This document shows positions 21,265-30,959 of a stretch of DNA of 64,000 nucleotides, one piece after another. The stretch comes from Stomoxys calcitrans (lineage: Eukaryota; Arthropoda; Insecta; Diptera; Muscidae). Each line of letters begins with the position of its first letter. Within the stretch, counting starts at the first letter, position 1. Both the position numbers and the translations under genes were made by a program. The notes under the pieces were generated by a model. The model saw nothing but the letters and a program-made list of their open reading frames with translations, had not been told where the DNA came from and made no database searches. The stretch is taken from positions 194,212,098-194,276,097 of the forward strand of contig NC_081552.1 in NCBI RefSeq assembly GCF_963082655.1, given 5' to 3'.

Positions 21265-21650
21265 CGAAAGCAGACGAGGCAGTGCTTGGAGTGTTTGAGA
21301 GAAAAATTCTTTATAAACTATATGAACCAGTTTGCGTTAATGGAGAATATAGATGACGTATGAAAAACGAGCTGTATGAGCTGTATGACGATGATAGCAT
21401 AGTTACACATATCAAAATACAATGGCTGAGTTGACTCGGTCAGAATGGATGAAGAAGCTCCAGCAAAGAAGTATTTTGAAGGCAAAGGGAAGGTTAAAAG
21501 CCCGATAGAAAGATCATGTGGCGGGAGACACCTCGAAACTTGGTGTCAAAGATTTTTGAATGAGCCCAAAAGATCGAGAGGCTTGGAACGCTATTCTTCG
21601 TTCGGCCAGTGGTACAAATGTTCTGCCATAGCCAAATAAAGTAAGTAAAG
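21265..21650 (+). pseudogene. RTE 3' end (thumb to tail)
   Basis: Begins at KADEAVLGVFERKILYK (equivalent to 3244-3290 in the first RTE copy), then the YELYDDDSIVTHIKIQW and PAKK.FEGK blocks with a deletion and several frame changes, ending in AGCCAAATAAAGTAAGTAAA. An insertion-free AAGT-rich tail is present. It is 5'-truncated, as expected for LINE insertion. Confidence 0.85.
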
Positions 21651-21652
21651 TA

Positions 21653-21740
21653 AAACCCCGTTTACACTGCTCTTTAAATCCGGATTTATTGGCTCGATCA
21701 TCTGTTTTCCCTCCATAAAATCAGCTGACAAAATTGCAAA
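21653..21740 (+). repeat. Left half of a 116-bp inverted-repeat element
   Basis: AAACCCCGTTTACACTGCTC, then TTTAAATCCGGATTTATTGG matches the left two thirds of the complete element at 22056. Both follow an RTE tail. The right inverted arm is missing here. Confidence 0.7.
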
Positions 21741-21744
21741 TGCA

Positions 21745-22030
21745 AATTTTGCTCATGAACATTCCACTAAGGAACAGGGGCTAACTTCTCACATATCAAT
21801 GAGTGCAGTCTGATTCAAGTTTAAGCTCAATGATAAGGGACCATCTTATTATAGCTGAGTGCGAATGGAGTGCCGCAGTACGACACCTCTTTGGAGAGAA
21901 GTTTTACATGGCATAGTACCTCACAAATGTTCCAAGCATTAGGAGGGGAAAACCACCGCTGAAAATTTTTTCTGAAGGTCTCGCCAGGATTTGAACACGG
22001 ACATGCTTACCTCTGCGCCATGGTGGCCTC
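21745..22030 (-). mobile_element. tRNA-derived SINE, minus orientation
   Basis: Complete to the tRNA-like head. On the minus strand the A box is TGGCGCAGAGG (about 22010-22020), a better consensus match than in the 20171 copy, and the B box is GTTCAAATCC (21987-21996). The body has GGAACATTTGTGAGGTACTA and CTTCTCTCCAAAGAGGTGTC. The 3' end, GTTCATGAGCAAAATTTGCA, lies at the left. It sits between two copies of an RTE-tail plus inverted-repeat-element segment. Confidence 0.87.
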
Positions 22031-22032
22031 CA

Positions 22033-22171
22033 AGCCAATTAAAGTAAGTAAAGTAAAACCCCGTTTACACTGCTGTTTAAATCCGGATTTAATGGCCCGA
22101 TCATCTGTTTTCCCTTTATAAAATCAGCTCACAAGAGCCGTAAATCCGGATGGGCAGTGTAAATGGGGTTT
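22033..22171 (+). mobile_element. Inverted-repeat (MITE-like) element after an RTE tail
   Basis: 22033-22055 is another RTE tail (GCCAATTAAAGTAAGTAAAG). 22056-22171 begins AAACCCCGTTTACACTGCTG and ends GGCAGTGTAAATGGGGTTT, an inverted repeat of about 18 bp that extends to TAAATCCGGAT inside. AAGTA flanks both sides, which could be a 5-bp target duplication or just the AAGT-rich tail. No coding capacity. Superfamily not assigned. Confidence 0.7.
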
Positions 22172-22904
22172 AAGTAGCACGGAATTCCTAACTCAGATTT
22201 TCTTTTTCGAGGTTAGGTTCTAGTATTTAGGGCACGGGGCGGATTAATATCCGTATCCTCTTTTCAACCTTACCAATGGAGAATGTCTAGCGAGGAAAGA
22301 TAAAACCGAAAGTATTATAGATCTTCTGCAAAAAGTATGACAGACTAGTAGATGACAGATATGATATGCTGATACAAGCAGAGTATACCTTTCTAAGCTA
22401 TGGAGCCATTAGAACGATCATCCCATAGATTTTCAATTTTGCCAGTTAGGCAACACAAAAAAGCCAATCTAAATGTAATCATAACCAAAACTGCCATAAT
22501 GCAAAAAAAATTGACTCAAGGTCGTGTATATGTATTATAAATAAATTTAAACATCTTTATCAAAATGCCAGCTTTCATATCATTTTCCACTAATCTTTTT
22601 ATCTGTATAGTCTTCATATTGTTTTCTATTAGACACTCTCTATCTCGATAGTTGATGGGTTTTTTTTTTTGTATTTTTGTAGCCTTGTATGAGATTGTTA
22701 TCTAATTTACTGGTTAAAATAACATTGCCTTGTTAGTACACTAAAGAGCAGAAATGAACTTCAAAGGTGAAAAAATGATTTCATACTTGTAACTATTGGA
22801 TGAAGAATTGGCAACTTCACCACCACATATTAGGAAAATTACTTTAAAACATTTCCAACAATGGAGAATTTCTGATGCCTATAAGTATAACTTCGAAAAA
22901 GTAA
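22172..22904. other. Mostly unannotated; LINE-3 scrap at 22200-22420
   Basis: GAGGTTAGGTT at 22208 is the inverse of the LINE-3 3' end, and ATGCTGATACAAGCAGAGTA at 22358-22377 equals part of the minus-strand LINE-3 copy at 63756-63777. A small minus-strand LINE-3 scrap is therefore likely. The rest (22420-22904) is AT-rich with nothing recognised. Confidence 0.5.
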
Positions 22905-22918
22905 TTGAAAAATAAGCC

Positions 22919-24366
22919 AAATCTTATATACCCTCCACCATGGATCGTACTTGTCGATTTCTTTTCCCGGCATCTCTTCTTAGGCAAAACAAATAAGATC
23001 GTGCTATGTTCGGCCGGGCCGAATCTTATATACCCTCCACCAGAGATCGCATTTGTCGAGTTCTATGCGCGGTATCTCTTTTTAGGCAAACAAAGAATAT
23101 TGAATAAGAACTGTTATGCTATTGGAGCTATATCAAGTTATAGTCCGATTCGAACGGTAAATGTCACCGTTCATTGTAGAAGTCATTGTGTAATATTTCA
23201 GTTCATACGGATAAGAATTGCGCCTTGTAGGGCTCAAGAAGCAAAATCGGGAGAAAGGTTTATATGGGAGCTGTATCAAGCTATTGATCGATTCGAACCA
23301 TATTAGACACTATGTTGAAGGTCATGAGAGAAGCAGTTGTAAAAAATTTCTTCCTCATCGGATGAGTATTGCGCCCTCTAGAGGCTCAAGAAGTCAAAAT
23401 CTCAGATCGGTTTATGTAGCAGCTATATCAGGTTATGTTCCGATTTGCGCCATACTTAACACGATTATTGAAAGACATAACAAAACACCACATGCAAAAT
23501 TTCAGCCACATCGGATGAGAATTGGGCGCTCTATTGGCTCAAGAAGTCAATATTCCAGATCGGTTTATATGACAGCTATATCAGATTATGAATCGATTTG
23601 AATCAAACTTAACACAGTTGTTGGAAGTGATACCAAAACACAATGTGCAAAATTTCAGCCAAATCGGATGAGAATTGCGCCCTCTAGAGGCTCAACAAGT
23701 CAAGATCCCAGATCGGTTTATATGGCAGCTTTATCAAAACATGGACCGATTTGAACCATACTTAGCACAGTTGTTGCAAGTAATACCAAAACACAGCGTG
23801 CAACATTTCAGTCAAATCAGACGAGAATTGCGCCCTCTAGAGGCTTAAAAAGTCAAGATCCCAGATCGGTTTATATGACAGCTATATTAAAACATGAGCC
23901 GATGTGAACCATACTTAACACAGTTGTTAGAAGCTATACCAGATTATGAACCGATTTTAATCATACTTAACACAGTTGTTGGATATCATAACAAAACACC
24001 ACGTGCAAAATTTCAATAAAATCGGTTATGAATTGCGCCCTCTAGAGGCTCAAGAAGTCAAGACCCAAGATCGGTTTATATGGCAACTATATCAAAACAT
24101 GGATCGATTTGGTCCATTTACAATACCAACTGATCTACACTAATAAAAAGTATTTGTGCAAAATTTCAAGCGGTTAGCTTTATTCCTTCGAAAGTTAGAG
24201 TGCTTTCGACAGACAGACGGACGGACGGACAGACTGACGGATATGGCCAGATCGACTTAAAATGACATGATATATACTTTATGGGGTCTCAAACGCATAT
24301 TTCGAGGTGTTACAAACAGAATGACGAAATTAGTATACCCCCATCCTATGGTGGAGGATATACAAA
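22919..24366 (+). repeat. MR-A modular repeat element with doubled head and full tail
   Basis: Two heads in tandem: 22919-23001 (CTTATATACCCTCCACCATG..., GCATCTCTTCTTAGGCAAAA) and 23008-23100, the second preceded by GTGCTATGTTCGGCCGGGCC. About eight modules follow and then the full tail: AAGCGGTTAGCTTTATTCCT, GACAGACGGACGGACGGAC, ATATACTTTATGGGGTCTCA, GACGAAATTAGTATACCCCC and CCTATGGTGGAGGATATA at 24343-24361. It is one of the most complete MR-A copies in the window. Confidence 0.9.
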
Positions 24367-25230
24367 TCTTAGAACTTCAGGGAATCAGTTTGGGAATTTC
24401 AATGTCTACAGTAATATATGTTAAATCGGGTTGGTAATGCATGCGACATGATTATAGATCTACACTAAAAGGTGTTTATAATACAATCATCCACTACGCT
24501 CCTAATGTCAATTTTCTTACATACCTTCCATATGTTACAAACAGTAGCAGCGCTGCCGTTCCCCCAATCTACTACTCGTAGCTAATTAAATAATAAAACC
24601 ATGGCGTTTAAAGAGGCAGGAATACATGGTAGTCAGGTTTCTATTTGTGTCGTTACTATTTTGTCTTATCTCTTAAAGGCCTTATCGCACATAAACGAGG
24701 TATTTGTGTGTTTTTTTTAGACATATGCGTAAATGAGACACTTGGCTGTTTAAATTAAAACATTTCTCGGTACAAACATTTGTTGTTATTGTTTCTGTTT
24801 TCTCTCCCTCTAATAGAGCAAAGTCAAGGTAAAAAGTAAATGACAGTTAACCACATTGTACATGTCCCTCTCATGAATTTATACACCTGAAATTCGTTTA
24901 AAATTCACATCGTCATTCAATGTAAACGGTTTTTTTTTTGTTATCAAAATAAGTAGATTTTTATATCGAGATGGATAGATATCCGAATGAGTAAAGCCTT
25001 TTATAATGAACTGTTGATTGCCCTAATCCAGAAAAACTGCTACTTAGAGGAAACCACAAACAATTCATTTAAGATTTGCCAAAGTAAATGTTAAGGGAAA
25101 ATTAAGTTAACACAATAAAAAATATCAAAATCTTACTAAAGTTTTAAAATTTAAGTAAAATTTTTCCTGAACTTTATTAAAAATCCAAGGCGATAACCAA
25201 CCATCGAATGGTGTTCATTCTCTATCATTA
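24367..25230. other. AT-rich stretch without a recognised gene
   Basis: No repeat family or exon recognised. Short T-tracts at 24709 and 24930. Confidence 0.5.
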
Positions 25231-25293
25231 TCGATACATGCGCATGTCAAAAGAGCTACCCTACTTTTTACTTTTATGCGAAGGAATTCGAAT

Positions 25294-25521
25294 ATGTCTT
25301 TAGAGGAAAAGAACACCCCCAATACTGAGCATGGTCAAAGCCAGAATGAAGCCAACTCTGGGGCCGATAGAATCAGAAGAGAGGATGATCACAACGTCTC
25401 TCAGGTTTTCGCTCAACAATAATGGGGTCCTACTTCATATAGCCGAGACCGCCTGAATAGTATCAGAACAACACTTTTTCTTAGATATATATCAGTTGTC
25501 CAAGGGATTGAAGCTAGAGCC
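25294..25521 (+). pseudogene. Possible LINE ORF1 start, broken
   Basis: From ATG 25294 a 42-codon frame (MSLEEKNTPNTEHGQSQNEA...) reaches a stop at 25420-25422. The same frame then runs on as WGPTSYSRDRLNSIRTTLFL and VVQGIEARASL until the minus-strand RTE begins at 25522. The hydrophilic start followed by a YSRDRLNSIR-type segment is what I would expect of a LINE gag-like ORF1 interrupted by the RTE insertion, but no zinc knuckles remain, so the family is uncertain. Confidence 0.35.
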
Positions 25522-27965
25522 AGTCTTTACTTTACTTTAATTGACTATGAGAGAATTTTTGTTCCACTAGCCGAACGAAGAATAGCGTTCCAAGCGCCTC
25601 GATCTTCTGCGCTCATTCTAAAATCTCTGACACCAAGTTTTGAGGTGTCTCCCACCACTTGATCTTTCCGTCGGGCTTTTGGTTTTCCGGTTTGCGTGTA
25701 CCACCGTGTTTGCCTTCAAAAGACTTTTTTGTTGGAGCTTCTTTATCCATTCTGACAACATGACCTAGCCAACGCGTGTAACTAGGCTATCATCGTCATA
25801 CAGCGCATACAGCTCGTGGTTCATACGTCGCCTATATTAACGCAAACTTGCCCATATGTTTTACGAAGAATCTTTCTCTCAAACACTCCAAGCACTGTCT
25901 CATCTGCTTTCACAAGTACTCATGCTTCAGAACCATATAACAGCACGGGTGGTATCAGTGTCTTGTATAGTGTAATCTTCGTCTGTCAAGAGGTGGCCTT
26001 GTTTCTAAACTGGCTACTTAGTCCAAAGTAGCATCTGTTTACCAGTATTATTCATCATTTAATCTCAAAACTGGTGTCATTCGTTTCGGTTATGGCGGTG
26101 CCGAGGTAGATTAAGTTACTGACTATCTCAAAGTTGTGGTTCCCACCTTTCTCCATTTTCCTTCTCTGCTCGGTTGTACAGGGCGTTTTGGGAGTTGAAG
26201 CCAACCATTTCGTCATGTCTACATTTACTGTCACACCCATTTTCATTGACTCTCCTTCGATTCATTCAAAGGCTGCTGTTACTACTTGCGGTGACCGACC
26301 TATGATATCGATGTCGTCGGCATGGGCGAGTAGCATGTGTTCTCTTGTGATTAATGTGCCATATCTTTTCACATCTGCATATCGTATAATCTTCTCCATC
26401 AAAATATTAAAGAGATCACACGACAGGCTGTCTGCTTGTCTGAAACCTCGTTTGGTATTAAATGGTTCAGAGAGATTCTATCCTATTCTTACTGAGGAAC
26501 GCGTATCGGCAAGTGTCATCCTGCAGAGTCTTATTAATTTTGCAAGGATACCAAACTCAGACATGGCTAGAAATACCTTTGAACGTAAAGGAGTATCGAA
26601 GGCGGCTTTTTAGTCAACAAAGAAATGGTAGGTGTTGATTTTTCCTTCTCGGGTCTTTTCCAGGATTTGGCGCAGTGTGAATATCTGGTCTAGGGTGGAT
26701 TTACCTGGTCTAAAGCCGCATTGATTGGGCACAATTATCTCATTGACTTTAGGTTTTAATCTTTAACACAGTACGCTCGAGAGTATCTTGTACGCGATGG
26801 GGAGGAGACTTATTCCTCTGTAGTTGGCACATTCCGTCTTGTCTCCTATCATATGTACGGGGCATATTATGCTGAGGTTTCAATCATCGAGTATGCGTTT
26901 TTCAAGCCAGATTGCACTGATATGCTGATGCATACACCTTATCAGCGTGTCGCCTCCGGTCTTAAATAGTTAAGAGGGTAAACCGTCGGCTCATGCTGCC
27001 TTGTTGTTCTTTAGTCGGGTCACTGCTACTTGGAACTCATTCTGAATAGGAGGTAAACATTCTATACCATCATCAGGGATTGGCCCTGCGGTTTCCTCTT
27101 CGCCGCCAACATCGGACACTAGCAGTTGGGTAAATTGTTCTTTCCATATCCTAGGCATGCAATCTGTAACAGTTACCAGATTTCCTTCTTTGTCTCCGCA
27201 GGAGGATGTGCCTGCACCAAAGCCATCGGTTTGATGTTTAATTCTTTGGTAGAATTTCCGCACTTCATTCCGACTCCTGTACATCTCAATTCGCTCGCAC
27301 TCACGTCTTTCCATTTCCGTTTTCTTTCTGCGGAATAGACGTTTCTCCTCTCTCCTCTTCTCCCGATATCTCACTTATTTGGCGCATTACTACTGATTGC
27401 AGGGTTGCTCTACATGCCGCATTCTTGGCTTCAGTAGCATCTCGACACTCTTGGCCCTACCATGGGTTTAGTGGAGGAGGCTTCCGGTACCCAAGTACGG
27501 ATTTCGCGGCATTTTCCATGGAGTGGGCAATAGTTTGCCACTGCGCCATTGTATCATCGGAACGAGGAGTGCAGTTGGGTCAGTCGAGTGGAGTATGCCG
27601 CTGCCATTGTTGTGTTTGCAGCTTTCCAATGTCCAGCTTCCGTGCAGATCGTACTTTCCTCGCCATATTCAAACGGGTGCGAACCTTTGTTTCAACAAGG
27701 TAATGATCCGAATCTATATTCGCTCCACGGATCGATCGTACATATAACACGCTGGATGAATGCCTTCCATCTATCACAACGTGATCAATTTGGTTTCTCG
27801 TGTTTTGATCGGGTGACAGCCATGTGACTTTGTGAATATTTTTATGTTGAAATCTGGCGCTACTAACTACCATGTTTTCTGCCGCGGCGAAATCAATCAG
27901 CCTCAACCCATTACTGGACGTTATCTCGTGGAGGCTAAACTTTCCGACTGTTGGACCAAATATCC
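25522..27965 (-). mobile_element. RTE-clade LINE, second degenerate copy
   Basis: Minus-strand counterpart of the copy at 580-3650. Its tail (TTTACTTTACTTTAATTGAC on the plus strand) is at 25522-25541 and its 5' break is at about 27965 inside the endonuclease. The order from 27965 downward is endonuclease (27906-27580), linker (27374-26991), RT and C-terminal domain. It lacks the 5' region and the N-terminal endonuclease. The plus-strand open frame 26134-26613 is antisense shadow. Confidence 0.88.
25560..27906 (-). pseudogene. RTE endonuclease and reverse transcriptase, frameshifted
   Basis: The endonuclease end (27906-27580) reads MRLIDFAAAENMVVSSARFQ, NQIDHVVIDGRH and GANIDSDHYLVETKVRTRL without the stop found in the first copy. 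The linker (27374-26991) is a 127-residue open frame with REKRREEKRLFRRKKTEMER. In the RT the catalytic box at 26313-26324 reads HADDIDIIG, so both aspartates survive here while the preceding Tyr is His. 26246-26055 gives KMGVTVNVDMTKWLAST and the FEIVSNLIYLGTAITE block. The C-terminal PAKK and KLGV blocks are at 25740-25620. Several frameshifts. Confidence 0.88.
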
Positions 27966-28170
27966 TCTTCCCTTCCTTCCATGTTTCCTATTATCGGCTC
28001 TATACCGCGATGAGAAGAGACTGCTCCCATCCTCAATCCATTCTCCCATCGCCTTAAGTCTCATAGCAGCAGTGTCTCATCGCTCCGCCTATGCCAAGAC
28101 ATTATGTTCTCTGAACCTGTTGTATGGTCCTTCTGTGGAACTTTTTCTCCATAGCAGTTCACCAAACTAC

Positions 28171-28224
28171 AATACAAAAAAAAATTTTTGCCCATGAACA
28201 TTCTACTGAGCTACGGTGGTCTCC
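28171..28224 (-). mobile_element. SINE remnant with target duplication
   Basis: GCCCATGAACATTCTACTGA (SINE 3' end, inverted) is fused directly to CTACGGTGGTCTCC (SINE 5' tip, inverted), so the whole body is deleted. The flanks AGTTCACCAAACTAC (28156-28170) and AGTCCATCAAACTAC (28225-28239) are near-identical and equal a single site in the plus LINE-2 copy near 20920, supporting a SINE insertion into LINE-2. Confidence 0.75.
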
Positions 28225-28386
28225 AGTCCATCAAACTACTGAGATGTAAGTAAGCATTGGTCTAATCACGATCCAGTAGAGCCAGTGGACTATCCTCCGA
28301 CTCAGGCCCCGTTTTGAGATTACGGCCCGTTTAAATAGCGCCCAACATCTGTGAGCCTTCTCAGTACGCTCCTGAATGTGACACTT

Positions 28387-29457
28387 TCAATTTAGTTTCC
28401 TGTCCAAGATCACTTCTAAGTATATGACCTTGTAAGATATCGAAATCGTTTTGTTGAGGCAATGTGGTGCATCAAATTGGCCTACCTTCGTCTTCCTCAT
28501 GAACAGGCATATTTCAGTCAGGTCTGGGTTAACATTGAGACCCCTGGGTCTAGCCCAGTCATATGTCATATGCAAGACCATTGCGGCCCTTCTGCAAAGC
28601 TGATTCGGATTCTTACCTTTTAGAAGTATTATAACATCGTCCACATAGTAGACGGGTTCAAATCCCTCCTGAGTCAGAATCCGTAATAGGTCATTTATAG
28701 AGATGTGCGATGGGTAAAAACCCAAAAGGTATTTACCCGGTAAATTGGGTAAAAGCTGGGAATTTATAATTTTGCAGATATCTTGGGTACAAAATTTTTT
28801 TTTAAAACATTCTTTGATGATTTCGTATTCTTTGTATATAAACCTGACCTTCTGATCTCATAAAATCGAATTTTAGTTATATATAGCCGCTATATAGACC
28901 TTGCCTTGTGCTCACTTTCTCCTTTATATTTATGTCATGGGACCAATCCATCTGTTCTTTAGCATATGTTTACTCCAGGCTCTAAGGGTCAATTCCACCC
29001 GGGACTGCACTATGGATTGGATCGGTGTGTCGGTCCGCACATTGTTCAACGCTTCCTCGATGTCAATGTATACTGCCAATGTGTACGACATGGCATCGAA
29101 GGATTCTTCTATTCTAAGAAGAACCTCGTGCAGGGCAGTCTCCACCGACCTTCCCTTGAGCAGTTCGCTGGATGTCCTACTCTTTATCATGCTATCCACA
29201 ATACGTTCCATGGTTTTGAGTACAAAGGACGTAAGGCTTATTGGTCGGTAGGCCTTTGGTGTCGCATAACTTGCCTTGCCGGGTTTGGGTATAAATACCA
29301 CCCTTGTCTCCTGCCAGGATTTCGGAGTATATGCTTGTTCTAGGCACGCTGTGAAAATAGTGGCCAGATGAGGCACCAGATAGTAGGCCTCCTTTTGCAG
29401 TAACACCGGAAATATTCCATGAGGTCTGGGTGACTTAAAAGGTTTAAAGCTTCTCAA
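28387..29457 (-). pseudogene. LINE-2 reverse transcriptase, YVDD type
   Basis: 29457-28930 is a 175-residue open frame with FKPFKSPRPHGIFPVLLQKE, KSWQETRVVFIPKPGK, YRPISLTSFVLKTMERIVDS and VYIDIEEALNNVRTDTPIQS. The first catalytic motif is D-I-E-E-A-L where DIEGAF is usual, but its Asp is kept. After the 28697-28930 insertion, 28725-28390 continues with the catalytic box YYVDDVIILLKG (YVDD at 28636-28647), then HMTYDWARPRGLNVNP and LEVILDRKLN. The catalytic Asp pair is intact. The insertion and frame changes inactivate it. Confidence 0.85.
28697..28930. other. Unknown insertion within LINE-2 RT
   Basis: Not LINE sequence. It begins AGAGATGTGCGATGGGTAAA and contains GGTAAAAACCC...GGGTAAA palindromic words, followed by AT-rich DNA. 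The start recalls hAT termini (CAGAGATG-like), but I see no matching right terminal repeat, so the class stays open. Confidence 0.4.
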
Positions 29458-29608
29458 GGCTTCCTTGACCGTAACTTTCGTTATGATAAGCCTTCTATCA
29501 ACCTCGTTATTCCAAGAATCCGGTGTCTCCGTGAGTCCCGTCGTATCCTGTAGAAAATAGCGTTTTCATCACAAGCCTCAATAGGTCCTCCCATGTCGTC
29601 TACTAACA

Positions 29609-29925
29609 TTTAAGTTTGAACATGCTATAGCTTCCATATAAACCGATACCCAGATTTTTCTCCTCCAGGCCCTATGGGGCGCAATTCTTATCCGATTTGG
29701 TTGAAATCATTTGCAAAATGGCATCTACTATGGTCTTCAACATCCGAGCCAAGTATGGCCCGAATCGGTTCATAACCTGATATTGCTCCAATATCATATC
29801 AATTCTTGTCCATTGTCCTTTGTTTGCCTATGAGGAAAACAAACATATCACAGGCTATCCATGGTGGAGGGTATTTAAGATTCGGCCCGGCCGAACTTAA
29901 AGCGCTTTTCTTTGTTTTAATATAA
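29609..29925 (-). repeat. MR-A head fragment, minus orientation
   Basis: One and a half modules (ATAGCTTCCATATAAACCGA, GGCGCAATTCTTATCCGATT) and the head: ATCCATGGTGGAGGGTATTT, GATTCGGCCCGGCCGAACTT, AAAGCGCTTTTCTTTGTT. The tail half is missing; it abuts LINE-2. Confidence 0.85.
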
Positions 29926-30599
29926 TTTGTAGAGTGAACCCTCCAACTTGTATCATTAGTTTAATTAAAAAAAAAAATATTTTTGCTACAAATAAACAAT
30001 GAATTGTTTCATTTCTGCTATCTAACGTTTGGCTTCTTTTGGTTGTTTCGCTTTTCGTGTTGAATGATATGGGTATGGTAGAAATTTGACGTCACCACAT
30101 TCACATTCTCATTATTTGTATGTTATCTTTAGCAAAAATAAAAAAATAAACATTTTTATAACATTTTTTCCATTGTTGCCTTTTAACCGTATGCCCTAGA
30201 GTTTTTGCATGACAGCTGCTTGTTACTTTCATTCGGGTGAAAGAACAAGCAACACACACTCATAGAGAGAGAATGTAGAACTGAGTTGTTATGCATTTGG
30301 GTCAACTCAAAATCAAGGATTTATAAGCCAACAATATCCTGACACTATGCAAATTTACTTTTGACACTTCACTGTGTAATGAGTCAAATAAAAAAAAAAT
30401 GCAAAGGTGGGCCGATGGAACAATTTAAAATAAATTCTGCTAAAGACCATAAAAAGGGAGAATGCATGAGTTACACTTTCAAAATGTTTAATTTAAATTT
30501 AGCACAAAATTAGCTAAAGCTTATAAACGTGTTGCCAGAGCAGAAAATATTGGGCCGAGGTGTAAAGCTTTTTTTTCGTTTATTATTTCTACCATCATA
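29926..30599. other. Stretch without a recognised gene
   Basis: AT-rich, unique-looking; no element or exon recognised. Confidence 0.5.
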
Positions 30600-30838
30600 T
30601 GGGTTGCCCAAAAAGTAATTGCGGATTTTTCATATAGTCGGCGTTGACAAATTTTTTCACAGCTTGTGACTCTGTAATTGCATTCTTTCTTCTGTCAGTT
30701 ATCAGCTGTTACTTTTAGCTTGCTTTAAAAAGTGTATAGTGTAAAAAAAGTATATTTGATTAAAGTTCATTCTAAGTTTTATTAAAAATGCATTTACTTT
30801 CTTTTAAAAAATCCGCAATTACTTTTTGGGCAACCCAA
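30600..30838 (+). mobile_element. Mariner-type MITE, near-complete copy
   Basis: 239 bp between TA dinucleotides (30598-30599 and 30839-30840). Left end TGGGTTGCCCAAAAAGTAAT (first T lost), right end AAGTAATTGCGG inverted, ending GGCAACCCAA. The interior (AGCTTGTGACTCTGTAATTG, CTTCTGTCAGTTATCAGCTG) is shared by all copies and has no transposase remnant. Confidence 0.93.
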
Positions 30839-30959
30839 TAATATTTGTATATCGCTAACAATATAAATGCCTTTATCTGAATTCCATATTATCTTTATTG
30901 TACTAGGATTTCTCTCGAAGGGTTTAGGCCCATTTAAGTTTGGATGTTAGATGTACTCC

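Larger units (their letters stand above)
27967..29608 (-). mobile_element. LINE-2 copy, minus orientation, interrupted
   Basis: Pieces on the minus strand, from 29608 down: pre-RT and RT fingers (29457-28930), an unrelated insertion (28697-28930), RT palm to thumb (28725-28387 and on to 28240), a SINE remnant (28171-28224) and the connection region (28165-27967), which matches 20939-21180 of the plus copy. The RTE minus copy begins right after at 27965. Confidence 0.75.

Noticed and set aside
26134..26613. 159-codon plus-strand frame
   Set aside because: Antisense shadow of the RTE reverse transcriptase on the minus strand, whose motifs are clear.
27832..28197. 121-codon plus-strand frame
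   Set aside because: Spans the junction of two minus-strand LINE pieces and a SINE remnant; antisense artefact.
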